The notes beneath the pieces were generated by a model, which was not told the origin of the DNA, searched no databases, and saw only the letters and a list, made by a program, of their open reading frames with translations. Shown here one piece after another: positions 41,009 through 50,270 of a stretch of DNA of 50,397 nt. Source of the stretch: Methanocaldococcus sp. Lineage in GTDB: Archaea; AGJL01; Methanococci; Methanococcales; Methanocaldococcaceae. Positions within the stretch are counted from its first letter, which is position 1, and each line of letters starts with the position of its first letter. The position numbers and the translations under genes were made by a program. The stretch is taken from assembly GCF_024490875.1 (NCBI RefSeq), contig NZ_JACCLX010000024.1:1-50397 (forward strand). Reading direction: 5' to 3'.

Positions 41009-42271
41009 TTGGCATTAGTTGAGAAAATATTATCAAAAAAAGTAGGTTATAATGTTTATGAAGGAGATAGTATTGAAATTAAAGTAGATTTAGCAATGAC
41101 TCATGATGGTACTACTCCATTAACATACAAGGCTTTAAAAGAAATGAGCGATAGTGTTTGGGATCCAGATAAAATAGTTGTTGCCTTCGATCACAATGTT
41201 CCAGCAAATACTGTTAAAGCTGCTGAAATGCAAAAATTGGCGTTAGAGTTTGTTAAAAGATTTAAGATTAAAAATTTTCATAAAGGAGGAGAAGGTATTT
41301 GCCATCAAATATTGGCTGAAAATTATGTTTTACCAAACATGTTTGTAGCTGGTGGAGACAGCCATACATGCACACATGGAGCTTTTGGAGCTTTTGCAAC
41401 TGGATTTGGAGCAACGGACATGGCTTATATTTATGCAACAGGAGAAACATGGATTAAAGTTCCTAAAACTATTAGAGTAGATATTGTTGGAGAAAATAAA
41501 AATATATCAGCTAAGGATATAGTTTTAAGAGTTTGTAAAGAGATAGGAAGAAGAGGGGCAACATATATGGCTATTGAATATGGAGGAGAAGTTGTAAAAA
41601 AGATGGATATGGATGGAAGATTAACATTATGTAATATGGCAATAGAAATGGGAGGAAAAACTGGAATTATAGAGGCAGACGAAATAACATACAATTATTT
41701 AAAAAAAGAGAGAAAGTTATCAGATGAAGAAATTGCAAAATTAAAAAAAGAGAGAATAAAAGTAGATAAAAATGAGGAATGCTACTACAAAGAGATTAAA
41801 ATTGATATCACAGATATGGAGGAACAGATTTCTGTTCCGCATCATCCAGACAATGTAAAGCCTGTAAGTGAGGTTGAAGGTACGGAAATAGATCAAGTTT
41901 TTATAGGTTCATGTACAAATGGAAGGCTAAGTGATTTAAGAGAGGCAGCTAAGTATTTAAAAGGTAGGGAAATTCATAAAGATGTTAGATTAATAGTAAT
42001 TCCTGCATCAAAAAAAGTTTTTTTAAATGCATTAAGAGAAGGATTAATTGATATATTTGTAAAATCTGGGGCAATGATTTGCACACCAGGTTGTGGTCCA
42101 TGTTTGGGGGCGCATCAAGGAGTTTTGGCTGAGGGAGAGGTTTGTTTATCAACAACAAATAGGAATTTTAGGGGAAGAATGGGACATATAAATAGCTATA
42201 TTTATTTATCCTCCCCAAAAATTGCTGCAATAAGTGCTATTAAGGGATATATAACAAACAAGTTAGATTAA
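41009..42271 (+). CDS. hacA: Homoaconitase large subunit (methanogen HACN) or isopropylmalate dehydratase large subunit
   Basis: A 420-residue [4Fe-4S] aconitase-family enzyme. Parts are DLAMTHDGTTPL, FDHNVPANTV, AGGDSHTCTHGAFGAFATGFGATD (given in part), the cluster cysteine in FIGSCTNGR, and CTPGCGPCLGAHQG. The length and the downstream CBS gene fit M. jannaschii HacA (MJ1003-MJ1004 by recall), used in 2-oxosuberate synthesis for coenzyme B. LeuC is a close alternative. The start is TTG 41009 following GGTGATAAA. The small subunit is not in the window. Confidence 0.82.
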   Translation: MALVEKILSKKVGYNVYEGDSIEIKVDLAMTHDGTTPLTYKALKEMSDSVWDPDKIVVAFDHNVPANTVKAAEMQKLALEFVKRFKIKNFHKGGEGICHQILAENYVLPNMFVAGGDSHTCTHGAFGAFATGFGATDMAYIYATGETWIKVPKTIRVDIVGENKNISAKDIVLRVCKEIGRRGATYMAIEYGGEVVKKMDMDGRLTLCNMAIEMGGKTGIIEADEITYNYLKKERKLSDEEIAKLKKERIKVDKNEECYYKEIKIDITDMEEQISVPHHPDNVKPVSEVEGTEIDQVFIGSCTNGRLSDLREAAKYLKGREIHKDVRLIVIPASKKVFLNALREGLIDIFVKSGAMICTPGCGPCLGAHQGVLAEGEVCLSTTNRNFRGRMGHINSYIYLSSPKIAAISAIKGYITNKLD

Positions 42272-42331
42272 ACATAATTAATAAAAATTTAAAAGATAAA
42301 GATTTTAAATACAAATTTATTAAGTGAGAGT

Positions 42332-42976
42332 ATGAAAGTTAAAGATTTAATGGATAGAAATTTTGCTAAGATATATGAAGATAATACTGTTGAAGAGGCT
42401 ATAAACATATTAAAAAAGAAAAAAAGATTTTCTGCTCCTATAGTTAATAAAGAAGATAAATTAGTTGGATGGATAACTTCCTTAGATTTGTTAGGAATTC
42501 CGGAAAAGGAATTTAAAAAACCAATAACTAAATATATGAGACCTGTTGAAGAAGTAATAGTTGCCTATGAAGATGAAGAAGCTAGGGAAGTCGTATTAAA
42601 GTTTGTTAAATACAAAGTTGTTAATATCCCGGTCTTGTCGAAAGATGGTAGAGTCGTAGGAATGGTTAGACATTGTGATATAGTTAAAACATTGGCTAAA
42701 TTATATGAAATACCTGTTTATAAAATATTTAAAGAGTTACATAATTATATAGGAGACATTACTTGGGATGAATTAATGGAAGCTGCAGCAGTAGTAACAA
42801 AAAAGAAAACTGGAGAAGATATAACTCCAAAAGAATATGAAGAAAGGATAAAAAAAACTACTTTTGGAAAAGCTATATGGGCTTGTGGAGGTTTAGAAAA
42901 GTTCTTTGTAGGTCTTATTGAAATAGGAATGGTTGCATTAGCAAGAAGATTGGCAAAAATTAGGGGAAACAAATGA
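42332..42976 (+). CDS. Two-CBS-domain protein with C-terminal extension
   Basis: A 214-residue protein with two CBS domains (about 1-60 and 66-125: VKDLMDRNFAKIYEDNTVEEAI; ITKYMRPVEEVIVAYEDEEAREV). An 85-residue helical domain with TWDELMEAAAVVTKKKTGEDIT and GKAIWACGGLEKFFVGLIEIG follows. CBS pairs usually bind adenosyl nucleotides as energy or ligand sensors. It shares ATGA with the following wHTH gene and follows the aconitase gene, so regulation of 2-oxoacid synthesis is possible but not shown. Confidence 0.85.
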   Translation: MKVKDLMDRNFAKIYEDNTVEEAINILKKKKRFSAPIVNKEDKLVGWITSLDLLGIPEKEFKKPITKYMRPVEEVIVAYEDEEAREVVLKFVKYKVVNIPVLSKDGRVVGMVRHCDIVKTLAKLYEIPVYKIFKELHNYIGDITWDELMEAAAVVTKKKTGEDITPKEYEERIKKTTFGKAIWACGGLEKFFVGLIEIGMVALARRLAKIRGNK

Positions 42977-43380
42977 ATATAGAAGAAGAGTTAAAAAAAA
43001 TTGCAAATAGAAAAAATTATGACTTTTGGGAATTTTTAAAAAAGGCTTATGAAAATAATATAAAGTTAGATATTGGACATTTTATTCTTTTAAATATTCT
43101 TATGGGTGTAAATGAAATATATGAAAACTTATCTAAAAAATATGGTGTAGAAGAGGCTAAAAAAATATTAGAAAAAAATAGAATATTCGCTAAAAACTCA
43201 GATTTTGTATCTGGTGAATTTTTAAAAAACTACATTGATAGAAAGAGCAGAGTGGCCGTCCATAACAGAATAAAAGATTTAAAATCACTTGGCTTTAAAA
43301 TAGAGAGTAAATCAGGACCCTTTGGAGGTTATAAGATAGTTGAATATCCTAAATGGTTTAAAAACCATAAAAAGTCATAA
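42973..43380 (+). CDS. Small winged-helix protein, unknown
   Basis: A 135-residue protein. A helical N-terminus (1-85) precedes a helix-turn-helix and wing at about 80-128 (SGEFLKNYIDRKSRVAVHNR, then a GGYKIVEYP wing), similar to the BirA/HTH_11 type. It starts within the stop of the CBS gene (ATGA), so a CBS sensor and a DNA-binding partner may work as one unit. Target unknown. Confidence 0.65.
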   Translation: MNIEEELKKIANRKNYDFWEFLKKAYENNIKLDIGHFILLNILMGVNEIYENLSKKYGVEEAKKILEKNRIFAKNSDFVSGEFLKNYIDRKSRVAVHNRIKDLKSLGFKIESKSGPFGGYKIVEYPKWFKNHKKS

Positions 43381-43406
43381 ATTAATAATTTTTATTTGAA
43401 TACAAA

Positions 43407-43423
43407 TCGAAAATTATATATAC
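43407..43423 (+). promoter_or_regulatory. BRE/TATA promoter of the DUF169 gene
   Basis: ATCGAAAATTATATATA contains a CGAAA BRE-like start and the TATA box ATTATATATA at 43413-43422. The predicted start of transcription near 43445 leaves a 30-base leader before ATG 43479. Confidence 0.5.
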
Positions 43424-43478
43424 TCATAAATAAAAAATATAGTGCGTAAATTATACACAACTATTCACAGGTGGAACA

Positions 43479-44180
43479 ATGGATGTAAATGAAATCAGAG
43501 AATATGGGAAAAAGTTAATGGAATTAATGATGTTAGATAAGCCATTTGTTGCAGTAAAATTGGCTAAATCAAAAGAAGAAATACCTGAAGGATATGAAGA
43601 ATTACCAGAAGAAAAAAGACACTGTGAAATGATTCAACTTGCAAGATTAGAAAGAAAGAAATTATATGCAACAGTTGATAAACATTTATGTAAGGGAGGG
43701 GCTTATGCTATTGGTATTTTTAAAAATCCACCAGAACCATTAGCAACAGGAAAATTGTATGTTAAGTTAGGAAACTTCAAAGATGAAGAAGCGGCTAAAA
43801 AAACAGTTGATGCTATTCCAAAAGTTGAAGAAGAGATATATGCCTCAATATATGCTCCTTTAGATGAAACTGACTTTGTTCCAGATTCAATAATATTCAT
43901 TGGAGAGCCACTCTATGCTTTAAGATTAGTTCAGGCAATGCTCTACCATAAAGGAGGAAGGTTCCAAGCAGATTTTTCAGGAATTCAATCATTGTGTGCT
44001 GATGGTGTAGCAGCAGTTTATACAAGAAAAGCACCAAATATGACCTTAGGATGTAACGGTTCAAGAAAATACGCTGGAATTAAGCCAGAGGAAGTTGTTG
44101 TTGCCTTTCCACCAGAAAAATTAAAAGACATTGTTGAGGCAATTGAACACTTTAGACAAGTATGGACTTGTGGTCATTAA
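43479..44180 (+). CDS. DUF169 family protein
   Basis: A 233-residue protein. Family-type segments are PFVAVKLAKSKEEIPEGYEEL, RHCEMIQLARLERKKLYAT, CKGGAYAIGIF and DFSGIQSLCADGVAAVYTRK; later NMTLGCNGSRKYAGI. Five cysteines are spread through conserved-looking positions. The function of DUF169 is unknown. AGGTGG precedes ATG 43479. The thioredoxin gene lies 92 bases downstream, which suggests a redox context. Confidence 0.8.
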   Translation: MDVNEIREYGKKLMELMMLDKPFVAVKLAKSKEEIPEGYEELPEEKRHCEMIQLARLERKKLYATVDKHLCKGGAYAIGIFKNPPEPLATGKLYVKLGNFKDEEAAKKTVDAIPKVEEEIYASIYAPLDETDFVPDSIIFIGEPLYALRLVQAMLYHKGGRFQADFSGIQSLCADGVAAVYTRKAPNMTLGCNGSRKYAGIKPEEVVVAFPPEKLKDIVEAIEHFRQVWTCGH

Positions 44181-44272
44181 ATAAATAAGTTTATAAAGCA
44201 ATAAAAAGTAATATAATTTTTATTATTAGTAATATAGTTTATTTTCATTTTTAGATCGGAGGTAGATAACCT

Positions 44273-44530
44273 ATGTCAAAAGTGAAAATTGAACTCTTTA
44301 CATCACCTATGTGTCCTCATTGTCCAGCGGCTAAGAGAGTTGTTGAAGAAGTTGCAAATGAAATGCCAGATGTCGTTGAAGTAGAGTATATAAATGTTAT
44401 GGAAAATCCACAAAAGGCTATGGAATATGGAATAATGGCGGTTCCTACAATTGTAATTAATGGAGAGGTTGAATTTGTGGGGGCTCCAACAAAAGAGGCA
44501 TTAGTTGAAGCAATTAAGAAAAGATTATAA
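44273..44530 (+). CDS. Archaeal thioredoxin/glutaredoxin-like protein
   Basis: An 85-residue minimal thioredoxin fold with the active site CPHC (Cys14-Cys17) in FTSPMCPHCPAAKR and the cis-proline region MAVPTIVINGE. The shortness and CPHC motif fit the M. jannaschii thioredoxin MJ0307 by recall, which reduces many methanogenesis enzymes. A near-perfect ribosome site GATCGGAGGT lies before the ATG at unusually good match, suggesting strong translation. Confidence 0.92.
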   Translation: MSKVKIELFTSPMCPHCPAAKRVVEEVANEMPDVVEVEYINVMENPQKAMEYGIMAVPTIVINGEVEFVGAPTKEALVEAIKKRL

Positions 44531-44543
44531 AAAGTGAAAAACT

Positions 44544-44735
44544 ATGAAGTTAAGAATTGTTTGTAAAGATGAAAATATTTCTAACAGTGATGAACTTTCC
44601 ATAAAATGTGAGGTTTGTAGAGGAAAAGATATAGTAATAATGATAAAAATGCTAAAAGAAGAATATGATATTGATGAAGTAATTATACCAAACTGCGAAA
44701 TTCTTAAACGTAGATATGAAGATTTAATTCAATAA
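44544..44735 (+). CDS. 63-residue protein with CxxC, downstream of thioredoxin
   Basis: A 63-residue protein with Cys7, a Cys22-x2-Cys25 pair (CEVC) and Cys51. It is 13 bases downstream of the thioredoxin gene, with GTGAAAAA before the ATG. The CxxC and position suggest a thioredoxin client, partner or small metal-binding protein. No family is recognised. Confidence 0.65.
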   Translation: MKLRIVCKDENISNSDELSIKCEVCRGKDIVIMIKMLKEEYDIDEVIIPNCEILKRRYEDLIQ

Positions 44736-44763
44736 TATCTTTATTTTTTATTCTAAAATTAAT

Positions 44764-45954
44764 TTAAAATCTTATATATTTGAATATTGTGTCAAATCTT
44801 GTTGTTTGATATCCTATAACTGCCCCGATTGATGAAGGAACTGCAAAATCAAAGCCAAAAATCTCTGTGCATAAAACAGCTCCTCCCAAAGGAGCATTAG
44901 TTGATGCAGATAACGATGTGGCTATTCCTAAAACAATATATGGGGCAGGATTTGCTCCAATAATACTACTAAATATTGCCCCAGAAAGGGCTCCAATACA
45001 CATGGATGGTATCATTAAACCACCAGGAACTCCAGAACCTACTGTAAAGGATGTAGCAAATATTTTTCCTATGAGTATTAAAATTAACAAAATTAAAGAA
45101 AATTTTATGAAAAATAGATTTTTTATAAGTTCTAATCCTAAACCAAAAACTTCTGGAGTATAGTATCCAATTATTGCAACTAGAATTCCTCCAATTAATG
45201 TTTTAATACAGTAGGGTAATTTAATCTTATCAAAGGTTGAAGATATTTTTCTATATGTTTTTATATAGATATATGCAACAAAAGAACAAAAAAACGCCCC
45301 AATTATAAACCAAATAAAGTCCAGAGGATGTAAAGTATAAGTAAAATATAAATTAAATAAATGCCTTTTTCCAGTAGTAAAATAATAAATTATATATCCT
45401 ACAACACTTGCAATAATTGGGGGTAAAATATTAACATAACTAAAGTTTTCATGCTCTATAATTTCACATGCTAATATAGCAGGTCCTAAAGGAGCGGCAA
45501 ATGCTCCACTTAATCCACCCGCAATTCCAGTAATTATAACTAATTCTCTATTTCTTAATTTTAATAATCTATATAGTTCATCAGCAAAGGATGCACTTGA
45601 TTGAACAGAAGGTCCTTCTTTTCCAGCACTACCCCCAACTGCTATAGCCACTCCTGCCAATAAAACTTTTAAAAGTCCAGTAATCCATGTCATTGGTATA
45701 TTGTTATTTAACGCTCTTAAAACTCTATCAATCCCAGAACCTTTTAATCCAATATTATAATCTACAAATAAACCACAGATAAAAAATACTATTGGAATTA
45801 ATAGAATGTTATTTTTTTCTGGAAAGTGTTCTATCATTAGTGATAAAATAATAGAACTCACTCCTCCCACTAACCCTATTAATGAAGCAATACCTATCCA
45901 TTTTAACATTTTTATTAATCTATTTATTTTTTTACTAACAATATTCATAATCAT
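44764..45954 (-). CDS. ClC-family chloride channel or Cl-/H+ exchanger
   Basis: A 396-residue membrane protein with about ten hydrophobic helices. Filter-region motifs are GLKGSGIDRVLRAL (GSGID where GSGIP is usual), GSAGKEGPSVQ (GKEGP in place of GREGP, gating Glu kept) and GSGVPGGLMIPSM. A second Glu in LACEIIEHENF may be the inner proton site, so an exchanger is plausible. No CBS domains follow. GGAGG precedes ATG 45954. It converges on the thioredoxin cluster. Confidence 0.9.
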   Translation of the reverse strand: MIMNIVSKKINRLIKMLKWIGIASLIGLVGGVSSIILSLMIEHFPEKNNILLIPIVFFICGLFVDYNIGLKGSGIDRVLRALNNNIPMTWITGLLKVLLAGVAIAVGGSAGKEGPSVQSSASFADELYRLLKLRNRELVIITGIAGGLSGAFAAPLGPAILACEIIEHENFSYVNILPPIIASVVGYIIYYFTTGKRHLFNLYFTYTLHPLDFIWFIIGAFFCSFVAYIYIKTYRKISSTFDKIKLPYCIKTLIGGILVAIIGYYTPEVFGLGLELIKNLFFIKFSLILLILILIGKIFATSFTVGSGVPGGLMIPSMCIGALSGAIFSSIIGANPAPYIVLGIATSLSASTNAPLGGAVLCTEIFGFDFAVPSSIGAVIGYQTTRFDTIFKYIRF

Positions 45955-46041
45955 AATATTCCTCCATAATAAAATAATAAAATAATTACACTCATTATAT
46001 AATATTTTTTGAAAATTTATTTTAAAGTTTCTGGTGAAAAT

Positions 46042-46512
46042 ATGATTTCAAAGACAGCAAAAATAGCAAAAACTGCTGTAATCGTCGGAGATGTAACCAT
46101 TGGAGAGTATTCCTCAGTTTGGTACAACGCTGTAATTAGAGGAGATTTAGAAAAAATAATAATTGGTAATTATTCCAATATCCAAGATTGTTGTGTAATT
46201 CATTGCTCTAAGGGATTTCCAGTAAGAATTGAAGATTATGTTTCAATAGGGCATGGAGCAGTAGTTCATGGTTGTATTATAGAGGATAATGTCTTAGTTG
46301 GAATGAATGCTACAATATTAAATGGAGCAAAAATTGGAGAAAATTGTATAATTGGGGCCAATGCATTAGTTACTCAAAATAAGGAGATTCCACCAAACAG
46401 TTTAGTTTTAGGAGTTCCTGGTAGAGTGGTTAGAACTTTAACAGATGAAGAAATTAAAAGTATAAAGGAAAATGCTTTAAGGTATGTTGAACTATCTAAA
46501 AATCTTAAATAA
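46042..46512 (+). CDS. Gamma-carbonic anhydrase/ferripyochelin-binding-like hexapeptide protein
   Basis: A 156-residue left-handed beta-helix protein with hexapeptide repeats (IVGDVTIGEYSSVWYNAVIRGD, given in part) and the three zinc histidines expected in CVIHCSKG and GHGAVVHGC. A C-terminal helix closes it. It may hydrate CO2, useful for a CO2-reducing methanogen, but many such homologues have uncertain activity. GGTGA at 46033-46037 chooses ATG 46042 over the longer frame. Confidence 0.85.
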   Translation: MISKTAKIAKTAVIVGDVTIGEYSSVWYNAVIRGDLEKIIIGNYSNIQDCCVIHCSKGFPVRIEDYVSIGHGAVVHGCIIEDNVLVGMNATILNGAKIGENCIIGANALVTQNKEIPPNSLVLGVPGRVVRTLTDEEIKSIKENALRYVELSKNLK

Positions 46513-46585
46513 ATAACCATAGAGCATAAATAATAAATAATAGGTATTTAAAATTTTAAATAAAAATAAATTGTAGGTGGTATTT

Positions 46586-47002
46586 GTGGTAAATTTAGGA
46601 TTTGTTATTGCCGAATTTAATAGAGACATAACATATATGATGGAAAAAGTTGCCGAAGAACACGCTGAATTTTTAGGGGCTACTGTAAAATATAAAATTA
46701 TAGTTCCAGGAGTTTTTGATATCCCCTTAGCTGTAAAAAAATTGTTAGAAAAAGACGATGTCGATGCTGTTGTGACAATTGGATGCGTTATTGAAGGAGA
46801 AACAGAGCACGATGAAATTGTTGTCCATAATGCCGCAAGAAAAATAGCAGATTTAGCACTACAATATGATAAACCAGTAACTCTTGGAATTTCAGGACCA
46901 GGAATGACAAGATTACAGGCACAGGAGAGAGTAGATTATGGTAAAAGGGCTGTAGAGGCGGCTGTTAAAATGGTTAAAAGATTAAAAGCCTTAGAAAAAT
47001 AA
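46586..47002 (+). CDS. ribH: 6,7-dimethyl-8-ribityllumazine synthase
   Basis: A 138-residue lumazine synthase. Segments are [50 protein letters not shown] (active-site region with His) and [16 protein letters not shown]. It condenses ArPP with dihydroxybutanone phosphate in riboflavin synthesis, feeding FMN and F420 routes. GGTGG at 46576-46580 selects GTG 46586. It precedes hisE by 16 bases. Confidence 0.94.
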   Translation: MVNLGFVIAEFNRDITYMMEKVAEEHAEFLGATVKYKIIVPGVFDIPLAVKKLLEKDDVDAVVTIGCVIEGETEHDEIVVHNAARKIADLALQYDKPVTLGISGPGMTRLQAQERVDYGKRAVEAAVKMVKRLKALEK

Positions 47003-47018
47003 AATTTTTGGGATATTT

Positions 47019-47309
47019 ATGATTTTAGAGGAAGTTTATGAAATTATTAAAAAAAGAATAGAGGAAAAGCCAGAAAATTCTTATGTGGCAAAATTAACAA
47101 CTGATGATGAAAAAAAATCTGCAATAAATAAAATATGTGAAAAAATTGGAGAAGAATCTACGGAGTTAATTTTAGCCGCTAAAGATGACAAAAAAGATGA
47201 AATCATTTATGAGGCAGCAGATTTAATATTTCATACAATGGTTTTGTTAGCATACAAGAATATAGAGTTTAAAGAATTATTACAAGAATTTGAAAGAAGA
47301 AGAAAATAA
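47019..47309 (+). CDS. hisE: Phosphoribosyl-ATP pyrophosphohydrolase
   Basis: A 96-residue all-helical MazG-fold enzyme. The metal site is seen in [37 protein letters not shown] (acidic EExxE...ExxD pattern), given here as short pieces: GEESTELIL and YEAADLIFH. It catalyses the second step of histidine synthesis. The size matches stand-alone HisE. It is probably cotranscribed with ribH. Confidence 0.93.
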   Translation: MILEEVYEIIKKRIEEKPENSYVAKLTTDDEKKSAINKICEKIGEESTELILAAKDDKKDEIIYEAADLIFHTMVLLAYKNIEFKELLQEFERRRK

Positions 47310-47350
47310 AAAGAAATAAAAAACAAATTATATTTTAAAAATCTTTCCAC

Positions 47351-48241
47351 TTATATATTTGTAACAAACTCCCAGAATGACTTAACTGCACTTGGGTTTT
47401 TAGGTCTTCTACTTTTAACTAAATATAGGTATCTTACAATGTCCAAATCTTCCACAGGAACTATTTTAACTAAACCAGCATCTTCTGCCTTTTTTGCTGG
47501 AATTTCAGAAACTATACTAACTCCATAACCCTCAGATACTGCTGTAATTACTGCTGAATGACTACCTACTCTCATCACTACATTTAAATCCATTATCGAA
47601 TAACCTTTCTCATTTAATGCTTTTATAAATGCCTCTCTTGTACCTGAACCTACTTCTCTATCTATGTAATCCTCTTTTAAAATATCCTCTAATTTAGCAA
47701 CTCCTTTTTTAGCAAGTGGGTGATTAGGAGGAACGATTAAAACTAATCTATCTTTACCAATAATTGTATATTCATAATTTTTGTTTTTTAAGTAGCCTAC
47801 TGCTGCTATGTCAGCCAATCCTTCATCTAACGCTTTGAAACATTTTTCAGAGTCAGATATAGTCATTTCAAAATCTACATTTTTGTATGAATTCTTATAT
47901 TCTTTAATTATTGAAGGGAGTATATGTTCTCCAGGAGTTGTAGAGGCATAAATTCTAATAATCCCCTCGGGATTCTCATGTATTGCTCTCATAAGCATTT
48001 TAGATTCATTTAACAAATCTAAAATTTTCTCAGCTCTTTCATATAAAATTTTTCCTTCCGGAGTTAAATCTACACCTTCTGGTGTTCTTAAAAATAGTTG
48101 AGCATCAAAAAATTTCTCTAATGCTGATATATGATTACTTACAGTACCCTGTGTAATTCCTAATCGTTTAGCAGCCTTAGAAAAACTTTTTGTTTTACTT
48201 GCCACTATAAATGTTTGAAAATAACTTATTTTTGGGTCCAT
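47351..48241 (-). CDS. LysR-family transcriptional regulator
   Basis: A 296-residue LysR protein. An N-terminal wHTH (FSKAAKRLGITQGTVSNHIS) and linker helix are followed by a two-lobe effector domain (IRIYASTTPGEHILPSIIKEY; GSHSAVITAVSEGYGVSIVSE). LysR regulators are rare in archaea and usually bacterial-derived. GGTGAATTAT chooses ATG 48241; a GTG at 48250 is in frame. It is divergent from the FBP aldolase/phosphatase gene across 190 bases, its most likely target by location. Confidence 0.92.
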   Translation of the reverse strand: MDPKISYFQTFIVASKTKSFSKAAKRLGITQGTVSNHISALEKFFDAQLFLRTPEGVDLTPEGKILYERAEKILDLLNESKMLMRAIHENPEGIIRIYASTTPGEHILPSIIKEYKNSYKNVDFEMTISDSEKCFKALDEGLADIAAVGYLKNKNYEYTIIGKDRLVLIVPPNHPLAKKGVAKLEDILKEDYIDREVGSGTREAFIKALNEKGYSIMDLNVVMRVGSHSAVITAVSEGYGVSIVSEIPAKKAEDAGLVKIVPVEDLDIVRYLYLVKSRRPKNPSAVKSFWEFVTNI

Positions 48242-48432
48242 ATAATTCACCTTATTCTTTGTATTTTATTAATCCCTATTAAGATAACTAATAATAGATA
48301 TATATAAAGTTAATGTATCTGTAATAAGAAGATTTAATTAGGTTATGATGCTAAGTTAAATTTATATACTATTTGTGAATAAATATCTAAAAATATCTAA
48401 TTAATAATACAAAAAAAGCAAAAGGTGGTTTT

Positions 48433-49593
48433 ATGGAGAACAATAAAGTAACTGTAAGTGTTATAAAGGCAGATGTTGGAGGGTTGTGTGGACATACATT
48501 AGCACCAGATGAGTTATTAGAAACTTGTGAAGGTGTTTTAGAAGAGGCTGTTGATGAAATAATTTTAGATTATTATGTTACAAGATGTGGAGATGACATT
48601 GATTTAATTATGACTCACAGATTAGGTTGTGACAATGAAAAAGTTCATGGATTGGCTTGGAAGGCATTTGAAGAAGCTACAAAAGTTGCTAAGGAGATAA
48701 AACTTTATGGTGCTGGGCAAGATTTATTATCTGACAGTTTTTCAGGGAATGTTAGAGGTATGGGTCCAGGATGTGCTGAAATGGAATTTGTTGAAAGAAA
48801 GAGCGAGCCAATAGTAGTTTTCTGCTGTGACAAAACAGATCCAACAGCATTTAACTATCCATTATTTAAAATGTTTGCTGATCCATTCAATACCGCTGGT
48901 TTAGTCTTTGATCCTTCAATGATTTCAGGATTTAGATTTGAGGTTCATGATGTTGTAGGACATAAAAAAGTGTTCTTAGAAACCCCAGAAGAAATGTATA
49001 TGCTCTTAGCATTAATTGGAGATTATGAAAAATATGCTATTAAGAGAATTTATAGAAGAAAAGATAATGAAATTGCAGCAGTTGTTAGTACTGAAAAATT
49101 AAACTATATAGCAGGAGAGTATGTTGGTAAAGACGATCCAGTAGCAATTGTTAGAGCCCAAAGTGGATTTCCAGCAGTAGGGGAGGTTTTGGAGCCATTT
49201 GCCAATCCACACTTTGTTCCAGGATGGATGAGAGGTAGCCATTGGGGTCCATTAATGCCAGTTGGAGAAGAAGATGCCACTCCAACAAGATTTGACGGAC
49301 CTGCAAGAATTATTGCATTAGGGTTCCAAATATGCGATGGAATGTTAATTGGACCAAATGATTTATTCGCAGATAAAGGATTTGATAAGGCAAGAGAAAA
49401 AGCCTTAGAAATGGCAGATATAATAAGAAGAATGGGGCCATTCCAACCACATAGATTACCAGCAACTATGATGGAATACACAACAGTTCCAAAAGTTTTA
49501 GAGGCATTAAAAGATAGATTTATACCATTAGAAGGTTTAGAGTTAATTGAAGAAGGAGGAGTTAAAAGAAAAGATAGAGGAGATGTAGAATAA
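48433..49593 (+). CDS. Bifunctional fructose-1,6-bisphosphate aldolase/phosphatase (class V)
   Basis: A 386-residue archaeal FBPA/P. Characteristic segments are SVIKADVGGLCGHTLAP, DYYVTRCGDDIDLIMTH, GAGQDLLSDSFSGNVRGMGPG, the phosphatase/aldolase switch region RRKDNEIAAVVSTEKLNYIAG with a lysine placed for the Schiff base, and GWMRGSHWGPLMP. It makes fructose-6-phosphate from triose phosphates in gluconeogenesis. GGTGG precedes ATG 48433. The divergent LysR gene may control it. Confidence 0.95.
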   Translation: MENNKVTVSVIKADVGGLCGHTLAPDELLETCEGVLEEAVDEIILDYYVTRCGDDIDLIMTHRLGCDNEKVHGLAWKAFEEATKVAKEIKLYGAGQDLLSDSFSGNVRGMGPGCAEMEFVERKSEPIVVFCCDKTDPTAFNYPLFKMFADPFNTAGLVFDPSMISGFRFEVHDVVGHKKVFLETPEEMYMLLALIGDYEKYAIKRIYRRKDNEIAAVVSTEKLNYIAGEYVGKDDPVAIVRAQSGFPAVGEVLEPFANPHFVPGWMRGSHWGPLMPVGEEDATPTRFDGPARIIALGFQICDGMLIGPNDLFADKGFDKAREKALEMADIIRRMGPFQPHRLPATMMEYTTVPKVLEALKDRFIPLEGLELIEEGGVKRKDRGDVE

Positions 49594-49595
49594 AT

Positions 49596-50153
49596 TTAAA
49601 TTATCTCTTCCTTATATACAATTCCTTCGTGTCCAGTAATTACATTTTTTTTCAAACTTCTAATATATTTTAAAGTTTTTAGGGCTAATTTTTCATCTAC
49701 ATTTAACCTTGGTGGAATTAATTTTATCACATTATTTTTTAAAGGAGAGGCATCTCCAACAACGATATAATCTTTATAAATAACTGAAATACTACCATAA
49801 GTGTGCCCTGGAGTTTCAACTATCTCAATATCTTTATCTTTAAATTTTTTAAAATCTTCAAAATATTCATTAAATCCAAATTCTTTTGGAGAGGCATAAA
49901 ATGTGGCATTTGTAAATATTGAATTGTTCTCAATGTGGTCGTAATGTAAATGAGTATTTATAGTAATCTCAATATCTTTTGGAGAAAAATTTAATTTTTC
50001 CAATTCTTTAATAATTATTTCTCTCTTATCCTTTGTTGAAGTATCTACAATTATATTGTGGTTTTTTGTTTGGATTAAAGTTACTGATGAAGATGCTTTT
50101 TTTATTATTCCATTTTCTCTTATAAGTTCTCCATCATATAGGAGTTTTATCAT
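49596..50153 (-). CDS. Metallo-beta-lactamase-fold hydrolase
   Basis: A 185-residue MBL protein with the metal motif THLHYDHIENN (HxHxDH), a later TPGHTYGSISV with a His ligand, and GDASPLK with the bridging Asp. No extra domains are present, so it is a small single-domain hydrolase of the glyoxalase II type, substrate unknown. GGGGAAAG precedes ATG 50153. It converges on the FBP aldolase/phosphatase gene with a two-base gap. Confidence 0.87.
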   Translation of the reverse strand: MIKLLYDGELIRENGIIKKASSSVTLIQTKNHNIIVDTSTKDKREIIIKELEKLNFSPKDIEITINTHLHYDHIENNSIFTNATFYASPKEFGFNEYFEDFKKFKDKDIEIVETPGHTYGSISVIYKDYIVVGDASPLKNNVIKLIPPRLNVDEKLALKTLKYIRSLKKNVITGHEGIVYKEEII

Positions 50154-50270
50154 GTTCTTTCCCCATTTTATGAATTTAAAAGAAAAATTTATTATAAAAA
50201 AAATAAAATTTAATCTTTATACTTAAAATAATACTTAATAAAAAATATGAGATTGTCAAGATAAGGATAA

